Under the pieces are notes generated by a model. The model was not told the DNA's origin. It made no database searches and saw only the letters and a list, made by a program, of their open reading frames with translations. From positions 1 to 7,496 of the forward strand of contig JAGCSP010000021.1 in the NCBI GenBank assembly GCA_017964105.1: 7,496 bases of DNA, in the 5' to 3' direction. Below are positions 1 to 6,270 of this stretch, piece after piece. The first letter of the stretch is position 1; each line of letters opens with the position of its first letter. Source of the DNA: Clostridia bacterium. GTDB lineage: Bacteria; Bacillota; Clostridia; Christensenellales; UBA1242. Both the position numbers and the translations under genes were made by a program.

Positions 1-104
1 GTTTTAGACAAGGCAAAATAGTGTTTTATTCAATCGCTAGTGACAGCATAAATAATGTGATGTTAGGTGGTGTTGATTGCTTGCTAAAAGAAGCAAATTG
101 TTAA
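1..104 (+). CDS. C-terminal end of a probable ArsR/SmtB-family winged-helix transcriptional regulator (partial, 5' end outside window)
   Basis: An open frame starting at base 3 runs 33 codons to a TAA at 102-104. The visible peptide begins FRQGKIVFYSIASDSIN and continues as a helix ending in LLKEANC. This resembles the end of ArsR/SmtB repressors: the second strand of the wing (RxGKxVxYSL) followed by the C-terminal dimerisation helix (alpha5). Family members are small DNA-binding dimers, many of them de-repressed by metal ions. Aligned by eye with SmtB, the alpha5 Zn ligands (Asp, His, His, Glu) appear as Ser, Ser, Cys and Lys, so a classical alpha5 zinc site is not supported. The DNA-recognition helix is outside the window. 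No clear terminator follows, and the next gene has its own promoter. The call rests on about 30 residues and is tentative. Confidence 0.5.
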   Translation, partial: FRQGKIVFYSIASDSINNVMLGGVDCLLKEANC

Positions 105-112
105 AGTCGGTA

Positions 113-141
113 TTGAAATTTTATAGTTTTAGTTGTATAAT
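113..141 (+). promoter_or_regulatory. Probable sigma-70/SigA promoter for the first GNAT-module gene
   Basis: TTGAAA at 113-118 and a perfect TATAAT at 136-141 are separated by exactly 17 bases, which fits the housekeeping consensus. The predicted transcription start is near 148, giving a leader of only about 12 nt before the ATG at 161. That leader contains no Shine-Dalgarno sequence. Confidence 0.6.
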
Positions 142-160
142 AGTAATGTTTAGATAAATT

Positions 161-1024
161 ATGGAACGAATACTTACAAAACACAAATTAATAGGTACTA
201 TTAAAAAACCAGCATCTGATACACATGAAGTTTGGACTTTTATGAAGTTGTTGGTTGAGGAATGTGATATCGTAAATAAAACAGATATTGTTGTGGATTT
301 TAATAAATCTGCAAATAATAATGTGGATAGACAACCATTTGAGAGTTTACCATCTTTGGCACTAACACCATCAGGCAAACTTATTGGCATTGTACCAAGG
401 ATGATATATAGATTGCACGACACACAGGATAGAACAAGTTGCAGTATTCCGCTTGATAAACAAACGGCTTCTAATTTTGTAATCTCTAGATATATGACGC
501 GACTAAGAATAGATAGCGGTGAAGATTATCATGTATGCAGATATATTGTCTTTGAAGCTTATGGATTAAAAGACAAGAACCAATTGGAATATCTTGGTCA
601 ATATTGTATTACAGACAACAATCCATCTGTTCGTGGTGGTATTTATGTAGATGATGTATATACAGCATCTGAATACCAACACAATGGAATTGCAACTACG
701 TTGCAAAAGCATGCTTTTGAATATGTCCAAAAGAATAAATTAATGTTTGAGAATTTACATCATGTAAATGTGGAACTAGATTGCGTATCAAGTATATTTG
801 CACATTCACTATATTTAAGTGGTGGATTTAAAGAAAATAAATCTTTGAAAAAATTTTATGATATAAATTATGTGCATGGCAGTAATAAAATCCCAACACC
901 ATTAATTAAAACACTATCCAATGATGATGATTATTCAAACAAATTGGGGTGTCCACTCAATGCAATAAAACCACGATTACATAATAAAATTCGTATTATT
1001 GAGAAAGAAGATAACATTATGTAA
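161..1024 (+). CDS. GNAT-fold protein, single module (array module 1), function unknown
   Basis: A 287-residue soluble protein with no signal peptide or membrane helix. The C-terminal half looks like a GNAT acetyltransferase: a strand at about residues 159-168 (GGIYVDDVY) leads into EYQHNGIATTLQ. There Q173-x-x-G176-I-A178 fits the pyrophosphate-binding Q/R-x-x-G-x-G/A loop for acetyl-CoA. Residues 216-223 (SLYLSGGF) fit the LYxxxGF segment, whose Tyr (Y218) is often the general acid. Residues about 25-155 form an N-terminal part with a PSGKLIGIV element (70-78), shared with the next two genes but not typical of minimal GNATs. The gene has its own promoter and a terminator just after its stop. 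The ATG has no Shine-Dalgarno sequence, but the promoter position supports it. Acetyltransferase activity is inferred from motifs; the acceptor substrate is unknown. Confidence 0.7.
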   Translation: MERILTKHKLIGTIKKPASDTHEVWTFMKLLVEECDIVNKTDIVVDFNKSANNNVDRQPFESLPSLALTPSGKLIGIVPRMIYRLHDTQDRTSCSIPLDKQTASNFVISRYMTRLRIDSGEDYHVCRYIVFEAYGLKDKNQLEYLGQYCITDNNPSVRGGIYVDDVYTASEYQHNGIATTLQKHAFEYVQKNKLMFENLHHVNVELDCVSSIFAHSLYLSGGFKENKSLKKFYDINYVHGSNKIPTPLIKTLSNDDDYSNKLGCPLNAIKPRLHNKIRIIEKEDNIM

Positions 1025-1056
1025 AAAATACCCCTTGAATTAAGGGGTATTTTATA
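1025..1056 (+). terminator. Intrinsic terminator after the first GNAT-module gene
   Basis: A perfect 12-bp stem, 1025-1036 (AAAATACCCCTT) pairing with 1042-1053, closes a 5-nt loop (GAATT). The four-C/four-G core is followed on the descending arm by TTTT and then A/T-rich sequence. It begins at the base after the stop codon. Confidence 0.8.
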
Positions 1057-1063
1057 TTATAAT
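1035..1063 (+). promoter_or_regulatory. Probable sigma-70/SigA promoter for the two-gene GNAT operon, overlapping the terminator
   Basis: TTGAAT at 1035-1040 and TATAAT at 1058-1063 are spaced by 17 bases. The -35 box consists of the last two bases of the terminator's left arm plus its loop, so the two signals share DNA. Transcription would start near 1070, about 15 nt before the ATG at 1085. A second TATAAT at 1067-1072 has no suitable -35 partner. Confidence 0.5.
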
Positions 1064-1084
1064 AAATATAATTGTAGGTGCGAT

Positions 1085-2503
1085 ATGCAAACAACAAATA
1101 AAGCACAATTTAATATGGTTGGAAGCGCTACCAGCATGACAATAGAACAATTGGTGGGTTTTATTGGCAGGGTAAATGTGGAATGTGAAAAACTAAATAA
1201 AATGCGCACTAACACAGAAAATGGTTTTACTGCCACTCCAAAAATTGTAAGCATGCCAAATGGTAGTGTTTTTTGCATAATTGAAACACTAGATTATAGG
1301 GCACATACTTATCGTGATTATAATTCAACAGAACTCGATGAGGCTTTTGGAGAAAAAGGTGAAATCCAAGCGTTTGAGTATGCATTAAAAAGATACAATG
1401 CAGATTTTGTAAGATTATATCATAAATATATGGCATACGTTCTTGATAGAAAAAACGAACTCACTTTGGTTGGTGTGTGTGCATACAGTGCAAATAGTCA
1501 TAATGCTAATGCACTAATTGATGGTGTGCACGTCATAGAAGGATGGCGTAATCTTGGCATTGCTCACACAATGCTTTCTAATATGCTTTGTGATATGAAA
1601 CAAAGAGGTGTGGAAAATGCAAGTTTGCATAGCGTAAATAGTCCTAGTGCTAAAGGATTGTATGCAAAATTAGATTTTAAGCCAGATTATGTAACAAATT
1701 TTTATCGTTATCCATATGAATTGTTTACGCCAATGGTTAAAAATTTGGGCAAACAGGATAACAATCTTAGAGTTGTATACAAAAAGACCAAACATGCTAT
1801 TAGTAATTCATTAAAATTAATGTGTGGCACAGGTTATAAGATAGATAAATTACACACTTTTATTGATTTGATGCAAGATAGGGTGGCAAAAGAACAAAAA
1901 AATAAAATAAATGTTGAGCAAGGTTTTGTACCATATGGAAAACTTGCAAGAGGCAAAAATGGCGAATTATTTGCAGTAGTTGCCACAAAAAGTGAACTTA
2001 CAAATAGCGAAATGCTAGATGATACATATTTACTAGATAAATACAAATGTCACACTTTATCCAGCCTAAAAAAAATTAGCAACAAAGATAAAATTGTTAC
2101 AAAATTTGATGCTTTTGTATATGACCTATGTGATTTTTATAAAGTGGGAAGTATATATTTTAGACAAGATCCTAAAAACGTAAAATGTGCAATAATAGAT
2201 GGCAATAAGGTAAATGACGATTATCAGGGCAAAGGAATTTCCAGTGGTCTAGTTGCAACATTGCTTGAGCATTTGAGTATGAATGGTTATAGTAGTTATA
2301 AGTTAGAAAGTTCAAGGTATGATTCGCTTAATTGCAGGGCTGGTGAAATTACACCATCCCTAAAACAATGGCTTAATGTTGGTGCAACATTAGATGAGAA
2401 TGGTAAATCTACCACTTGGACAATACCAATGCGTGGACAAATTAAGCAAAATCATAAATACACAACACAAGTTTTCCCAATAGTAACAATAGAAAAGGAG
2501 TAA
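1085..2503 (+). CDS. Double-module GNAT-fold protein (array modules 2 and 3), function unknown
   Basis: A 472-residue soluble protein made of two homologous halves. Half 1 (about 18-235) has the N-terminal part with PNGSVFCII (58-66) and a STELDEAF segment. Its GNAT core has IDGVHV (145-150), R155-N-L-G158-I-A160 as acetyl-CoA loop, and GLYAKLDF (191-198) supplying a candidate catalytic Tyr, Y193. Half 2 (about 250-455) repeats this order with KNGELFAVV (291-299), IDGNKV (371-376) and Q381-G-K-G384-I-S386. At the catalytic-Tyr position it reads QWLNVGA (428-434), so the Tyr is replaced by Trp429 or lost. Half 1 therefore looks competent and half 2 may be a binding or regulatory copy. The ATG is preceded by AGGTG (1076-1080) with a 4-nt gap, a weak ribosome site. 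The following gene starts 2 bases after this stop. No substrate can be named. Confidence 0.7.
   Translation: MQTTNKAQFNMVGSATSMTIEQLVGFIGRVNVECEKLNKMRTNTENGFTATPKIVSMPNGSVFCIIETLDYRAHTYRDYNSTELDEAFGEKGEIQAFEYALKRYNADFVRLYHKYMAYVLDRKNELTLVGVCAYSANSHNANALIDGVHVIEGWRNLGIAHTMLSNMLCDMKQRGVENASLHSVNSPSAKGLYAKLDFKPDYVTNFYRYPYELFTPMVKNLGKQDNNLRVVYKKTKHAISNSLKLMCGTGYKIDKLHTFIDLMQDRVAKEQKNKINVEQGFVPYGKLARGKNGELFAVVATKSELTNSEMLDDTYLLDKYKCHTLSSLKKISNKDKIVTKFDAFVYDLCDFYKVGSIYFRQDPKNVKCAIIDGNKVNDDYQGKGISSGLVATLLEHLSMNGYSSYKLESSRYDSLNCRAGEITPSLKQWLNVGATLDENGKSTTWTIPMRGQIKQNHKYTTQVFPIVTIEKE
1136..2449 (+). repeat. Protein-level tandem duplication within the double-module GNAT gene
   Basis: The two halves (about 1136-1789 and 1832-2449) encode the same element order: leading helix, an NG-hydrophobic strand element, a central helical stretch with LDD/LDE, then IDGxxV and (R/Q)xxGI(A/S). 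The distance from the NG element to the acetyl-CoA loop is 95 residues in half 1 and 88 in half 2. The nucleotide sequences have diverged too far to see a DNA repeat by eye, so the duplication is old. Boundaries are approximate. Confidence 0.6.
2494..2500 (+). promoter_or_regulatory. Strong ribosome binding site for the third GNAT-module gene
   Basis: AAAGGAG lies at the very end of the preceding coding region, 5 nt before the ATG at 2506. It fixes this start over the later in-frame ATG at 2518 and supports translational coupling, since the two genes are separated by only two bases. Confidence 0.75.
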
Positions 2504-2505
2504 GC

Positions 2506-3369
2506 ATGAATAAAAGCATGAAAACACCACTAGTTGGACTTGACTGGTATGGTGACAAAACATTTGCATATTTTTTGGAAGAAAAGTTGCAACAAAAATG
2601 CAAAGAATATGAAGAATTGCTTGTAAATAAAGAAACAAATACAAAGCCCGAATATTTATTTTTAAAGACAAAGAATGGTGAGAGTTTTGGAATTGTTATT
2701 CATAAGGAACAAAGATTGAATAAACCAAGTTTACTTCACAAAAAGGGTTATAAGTCACATAGAGTTAGTTATAATTTGAATGAACTAGATGATGATTTTG
2801 CTCATTGGGCATTGCAAACAACTATTTCTAAAATGAATATAAGAAACTTTACTAAAATTGAAGCATATTCTCTAAAAGAAGATTGCAGGCTTGTGCAAGT
2901 GGCAGAATTTTCATATTTTGTAAGTGAAGATAAACACGGCAAAGAAGCATACATTGATGGAGTGCATGTAAAAAAAGATTATCGTGGTTTAGATATTTCT
3001 CGTGCATTACAAGATTATGCACATTTGCGTTTTGCAAAAGAAGGCGTGGATGCTATTACTGCAGATTTAGTGAAAATTGATATTGATTATGCATCAGAAA
3101 CAACAGATCCATATCGTGACCCATACACACCATATTTTAATATGCTTGTGGGAAACCCAAGAGAACGCGTGTTTAGAGGGGAAATAATTAGAGCAAAAGA
3201 AACTGAAAGTTATGGATACGATGTAGAAAGCAAAAGGCAAATGCATGACCATTGGATTGGTGTAACACCTGTGCGTGCAGAAATGAAAAATATTAAACTA
3301 AACCCAGATGTAATTATTCCAAAAGATGAATTTGTAAAAAATCAGGGTGAAGACGTATCAACAATGTAG
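2506..3369 (+). CDS. GNAT-like protein with degenerate acetyl-CoA loop (array module 4), probable pseudoenzyme
   Basis: A 287-residue soluble protein. Residues 17-137 match the N-terminal part of the neighbouring modules: KNGESFGIV (57-64), then YNLNELDDDFA (89-99), close to DYNSTELDEAF in the upstream protein. IDGVHV (150-155) is identical to the same segment of half 1 upstream. The acetyl-CoA loop, however, reads R160-G-L-D163-I-S165: the invariant Gly is Asp, which should hinder pyrophosphate binding. There is no LYxxxGF segment; instead the protein ends in a roughly 100-residue polar tail (about 190-287) rich in Tyr, Pro and charge, unlike its neighbours. Loss of activity is inferred from these residues. 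Coupling to the double-module gene suggests the two products act together, for example as a catalytic and a non-catalytic subunit, but that is conjecture. A terminator follows. Confidence 0.65.
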   Translation: MNKSMKTPLVGLDWYGDKTFAYFLEEKLQQKCKEYEELLVNKETNTKPEYLFLKTKNGESFGIVIHKEQRLNKPSLLHKKGYKSHRVSYNLNELDDDFAHWALQTTISKMNIRNFTKIEAYSLKEDCRLVQVAEFSYFVSEDKHGKEAYIDGVHVKKDYRGLDISRALQDYAHLRFAKEGVDAITADLVKIDIDYASETTDPYRDPYTPYFNMLVGNPRERVFRGEIIRAKETESYGYDVESKRQMHDHWIGVTPVRAEMKNIKLNPDVIIPKDEFVKNQGEDVSTM

Positions 3370-3376
3370 GCATTTT

Positions 3377-3404
3377 AAAGAATAGCAGATTGCTATTCTT
3401 TTTT
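3377..3404 (+). terminator. Intrinsic terminator ending the GNAT-module operon
   Basis: A perfect 11-bp stem, 3377-3387 (AAAGAATAGCA) with 3391-3401, has a 3-nt loop (GAT). The T-run 3399-3404 begins in the descending arm and continues past it. It lies 7 nt after the stop codon of the third GNAT-module gene. Confidence 0.8.
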
Positions 3405-3407
3405 GCT

Positions 3408-3435
3408 TTTAAATAATTAATATTTGTTTTATAAT
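3408..3435 (+). promoter_or_regulatory. Probable uvrC promoter
   Basis: A perfect TATAAT at 3430-3435 is preceded at 16 bases by a weak -35 match, TTTAAA (3408-3413). The expected transcription start (about 3442-3443) falls almost on the uvrC ATG at 3444, so the mRNA may be essentially leaderless. No Shine-Dalgarno sequence is present upstream of that ATG. The -10 is convincing; the -35 is not. Confidence 0.45.
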
Positions 3436-3443
3436 AATAGTAC

Positions 3444-5252
3444 ATGGATAAAGAAATTTTAACTAGGATAAAATCCAAACTTGCAACGCTTACCACAAGT
3501 CCCGGTGTGTATAAAATGCTAGATGAAAGTGGTAACATAATATACATTGGAAAAGCTAAAAATCTAAAAAATAGAGTTAGCTCATATTTTGTTGCAACCA
3601 GACAACCAGAAAAAGTGCAACAAATGGTGGAACATGTGTATGATTTTGATTACATTGTTGTAAGTAACGAGCAAGAAGCACTAAATTTGGAAAGTAATCT
3701 TATTCATGCAAATCAACCATTTTATAATATATTACTAAAAGATGGTAAGGCTTTCCCCTACATTAAAATTTCACGCAAAGACAAGTTTCCAAAAGCGGAA
3801 CTAACTAGACGTGTAAAAAAAGATAATGCTGATTATTACGGACCATTTTTTGGTGCTGCAAATGGCACACAAATTTTAAAGATAATCAATAATACTTTTA
3901 AACTAAAAGATTGTAATTATTCTCGCAAACAAAAGCGTGCATGTCTTCGTTATCAGATGGGGTATTGCTTAGCACCATGCATAGGTGCATGTAGTGACAG
4001 TGAATATAAAAAAGAAGTGCAAAAAGTAGTAAGATTTTTAAAAGGCGATGTAAAAGAAGCTCGTGATATTTTAACAAAAAAAATGATGGCTAGTTCTGAG
4101 AGTGAAAATTACGAAAAAGCTATGGAATATCGTGATAATTTAAGGGTGCTCGATAACTTAGAAAAAACATTTGTTACCGAACTTGGCACGCTTGAAAATA
4201 TTGATATTTTTGCATTTGCAACTGATGGAAATAGAAGTGTGATTACACTTGGCACCATTCGTGGTGGAAAGATGCTTGGTGTCAATAACTACAATGTAAT
4301 TGATGCCTCACTAGATATGGAAGAAACTCTAAGGCATTTTATTACCCAGTACTATTTATCTACACCCGTAATACCAGATGTGATTATCACTAGTTTTGAA
4401 GATGATAATTTGCAAACTTGGCTAAGTGAATTGAAGGGCAAAAAAGTAGAGTTTGTGAGCCCAATTCGTGGTGTGAAGAAAAAGCTCTATTCTTTGTGTG
4501 AAAACAATGCAAAAGAAGATTTGATAAAAAATCTTACTAAACAAGATTTGTACGAACGTAAAACACTTGGTGCAATGGAAGAATTGAAAAAGGTATTACA
4601 CCTAAGTAAATTACCAAACAGAATTGAGGGGTATGATATTTCAAACATTCAAGGCACAAATACTGTGTCGTCAATGGTAGTGTTCACTGGTGGTGTGCCA
4701 AACAAGTCGCATTATCGCAAATTTAAAATTCCACGTAACACACCAAATGATTTTCTTTCTATGAAAGAAACAATTACTCGCAGGTTTAATGAATATAAGA
4801 TGGGTCAAGACGTATCATTTGCCACAATGCCAGATTTAGTTCTAATTGATGGCGGAAAGATTCAATTACAATTTGCATATGAAACCTTGCAAGAGTTGGG
4901 AATAAAAGTAGATATCGTTTCACTTGCAAAACGATTTGAGGAAGTGTATAAACCTGGTGAAGATGAACCATATGTATTGCCACGCAGTAATTATGCGTTA
5001 AAGCTATTACAAAACGTGCGTGATGAAAGTCATAGGTTTGCCATTACATTCCATAGGTCACTAAGATTTAAACGTACACTAACCAGTGAATTGAATCAAA
5101 TAGAGGGAATTGGTAAAACTACTGCAATTAAATTGCAAACGCACTTTAAGAGTGTTGAAAAAATCAAAAAAGCAAATATCAGTGAGCTAATGCGTGTGGA
5201 TAGAGTAACTCATGCACAAGCAAAGGCCATATATGATTACTTCCATAGTTAA
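3444..5252 (+). CDS. uvrC: UvrABC excinuclease subunit C
   Basis: UvrC makes both incisions (3' then 5') around a DNA lesion after loading by UvrA and UvrB, in cytosolic nucleotide excision repair. At 602 residues it is normal length and complete. The GIY-YIG nuclease domain (about 18-97) has PGVYKML and NIIYIGKAKNL, with Y23, Y34, R44, E83 and N95 at the expected catalytic positions. Cysteines C157, C167, C175 and C179 match the Fe-S cluster pattern of the family. A UVR segment (about 200-237) should bind UvrB. The RNase H-like second nuclease carries GYDISN (D398), LIDGGK (D469) and DESHRFA (H530), its Asp-Asp-His triad. Tandem helix-hairpin-helix motifs close the protein (about 549-600, IEGIGKTTA). 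The gene has its own promoter and terminator and appears monocistronic. Identification is secure. Confidence 0.98.
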   Translation: MDKEILTRIKSKLATLTTSPGVYKMLDESGNIIYIGKAKNLKNRVSSYFVATRQPEKVQQMVEHVYDFDYIVVSNEQEALNLESNLIHANQPFYNILLKDGKAFPYIKISRKDKFPKAELTRRVKKDNADYYGPFFGAANGTQILKIINNTFKLKDCNYSRKQKRACLRYQMGYCLAPCIGACSDSEYKKEVQKVVRFLKGDVKEARDILTKKMMASSESENYEKAMEYRDNLRVLDNLEKTFVTELGTLENIDIFAFATDGNRSVITLGTIRGGKMLGVNNYNVIDASLDMEETLRHFITQYYLSTPVIPDVIITSFEDDNLQTWLSELKGKKVEFVSPIRGVKKKLYSLCENNAKEDLIKNLTKQDLYERKTLGAMEELKKVLHLSKLPNRIEGYDISNIQGTNTVSSMVVFTGGVPNKSHYRKFKIPRNTPNDFLSMKETITRRFNEYKMGQDVSFATMPDLVLIDGGKIQLQFAYETLQELGIKVDIVSLAKRFEEVYKPGEDEPYVLPRSNYALKLLQNVRDESHRFAITFHRSLRFKRTLTSELNQIEGIGKTTAIKLQTHFKSVEKIKKANISELMRVDRVTHAQAKAIYDYFHS

Positions 5253-5271
5253 ATAATTCACAATAGCAAGG

Positions 5272-5306
5272 CGCTTTGAATATATAGTAATGTTCAAAGC
5301 GTTTTT
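5272..5306 (+). terminator. Intrinsic terminator after uvrC
   Basis: CGCTTTGAA (5272-5280) pairs perfectly with TTCAAAGCG (5293-5301). The stem can be extended inward by T-G, A-T and T-A pairs to leave a 6-nt loop, and a T5 run follows at 5302-5306. It lies about 20 nt downstream of the uvrC stop. Confidence 0.85.
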
Positions 5307-5309
5307 CTA

Positions 5310-5324
5310 TATAATAGATATAAT
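5310..5324 (+). promoter_or_regulatory. Candidate -10 region(s) for the murB-PHP-whiA operon
   Basis: Two TATAAT boxes (5310-5315 and 5319-5324) follow directly after the terminator T-run. Neither has a good -35 at 16-18 bases; TTCAAA (5293-5298), inside the terminator arm, is 20 bases from the second. Transcription from here would give a leader of roughly 40-50 nt before murB. A promoter is expected because a terminator precedes the operon, but the exact box is uncertain. Confidence 0.35.
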
Positions 5325-5370
5325 TAAGTTATATTATTTAATTGTAAATTTTTTTATTATGGGGTAAAAT

Positions 5371-6270
5371 ATGAGTAGCACACGTAGGGTATATGTCAAA
5401 CTTTCTAAAATATGTGAAACTGCAAAAAATGTAAATTTATCTAAATTTACATCAAATAGGATTGGCGGTGTAGCAAAGATTATGGTAAGTCCCAGCAATT
5501 TGGAACAAATCATAAAAGTTTTAGATGTGATTGAAAAAGCACAAATATCTTATGTAGTGCTTGGCAACATGACAAATGTATTAATAGACGATTACGATGG
5601 TGTAGTAATTAGAATTGCAAATAATTTTGATAATGTAGAGATTCATGGTAGCAAGATTATTGTAGAGTCTGGTTGTTCACTATCCAAAGTATGCAGTATA
5701 GCTATGATGCATTCACTAACTGGCTTAGAAGAATTATTTGGTATTCCAGGAACTGTTGGTGGAGCGGTGGTGATGAATGCTGGCGCATTTGGAAGTTGTA
5801 TGGAAAATGTTGTATCTTGTGTGATAGCTATTTGCAATGGCAAAATAACACACTATACAAATAGTGAGTGTGATTTTGCATACAGACACAGCAATTTGCA
5901 AGATAAATTTGTTTTGTTTGTGCAGTTTGATTTGAAAAAAGGAAACAAAAATCAAATTCAAACAAAGATGATGGAATATATGTCGACACGCAAAAATAGT
6001 CAACCATTAGATATGCCATCTTCGGGATGTACATTTAAAAACATTGTTGGATTACCAATTGGAAAGTTGCTTGATGAGGATGGATTCAAAGGGTGTTCTG
6101 TTGGTGGAGCATGCGTTAGCACAAAACATGCAAATTTTATAGTAAACAAAAATAATGCAACAGTAAATGATGTTGTGCAACTAATAGAAAAGTTGCAAAA
6201 TCATATTTTACTAAAATACAAGGTTATGCCTCAAACTGAGATAAGAATTATAAGGAGAAAAAACGAATGA
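5371..6270 (+). CDS. murB: UDP-N-acetylenolpyruvoylglucosamine reductase (UDP-MurNAc dehydrogenase)
   Basis: MurB uses FAD and NADPH to reduce UDP-GlcNAc-enolpyruvate to UDP-MurNAc, the second committed step of peptidoglycan synthesis, in the cytosol. At 299 residues it fits the short type II enzymes of Gram-positives. FAD-binding elements visible are SNRIGGVAK (28-36), LGNMTNVLI (64-72) and GIPGTVGGAVVMNAGAFG (124-141). FAYRHS (169-174) supplies the conserved Arg172. The motif around the proton donor reads SSGCTFKN (217-224), with Cys220 where E. coli has Ser229. GGACVSTKHANFIVN (245-259) and the C-terminal Glu290 (QTEIRI) are conserved. The ATG follows GGGG (5361-5364) by 6 nt, a poor ribosome site; an upstream ATG at 5359 hits a stop at once. 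The stop overlaps the next start as ATGA. Identification is secure. Confidence 0.96.
   Translation: MSSTRRVYVKLSKICETAKNVNLSKFTSNRIGGVAKIMVSPSNLEQIIKVLDVIEKAQISYVVLGNMTNVLIDDYDGVVIRIANNFDNVEIHGSKIIVESGCSLSKVCSIAMMHSLTGLEELFGIPGTVGGAVVMNAGAFGSCMENVVSCVIAICNGKITHYTNSECDFAYRHSNLQDKFVLFVQFDLKKGNKNQIQTKMMEYMSTRKNSQPLDMPSSGCTFKNIVGLPIGKLLDEDGFKGCSVGGACVSTKHANFIVNKNNATVNDVVQLIEKLQNHILLKYKVMPQTEIRIIRRKNE
6252..6257 (+). promoter_or_regulatory. Ribosome binding site for the PHP-family gene
   Basis: AAGGAG lies inside the end of murB, 9 nt before the ATG at 6267. It supports that start and, with the 4-base ATGA overlap, translational coupling. Confidence 0.7.

Noticed and set aside
121..140. Dyad TTATA-n10-TATAA near the first promoter as an ArsR operator
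   Set aside because: Only five A/T pairs match, which is expected by chance in DNA this AT-rich, and it does not fit the longer inverted repeats bound by ArsR proteins.
121..423. A 100-codon open frame on the - strand across the first promoter and gene start
   Set aside because: It is antisense to the GNAT-module gene and runs through a good promoter. The translation shows no family resemblance.
161..3369. GNAT toxin-antitoxin system (TacT/AtaT type)
   Set aside because: Those toxins are about 150-180 residues and paired with a small ribbon-helix-helix antitoxin. Here the proteins are 287-472 residues and no small DNA-binding partner gene is present.
5342..5370. TTGTAA-17-TAAAAT as a murB promoter
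   Set aside because: Transcription would start inside the murB coding region, and no in-frame start codon lies nearby downstream that would preserve the conserved N-terminus.
5253..5370. Possible riboswitch or T-box leader before murB
   Set aside because: The 118-base gap is filled by the uvrC terminator and A/T-rich promoter-like sequence. No further stable stem or recognisable leader motif is visible.
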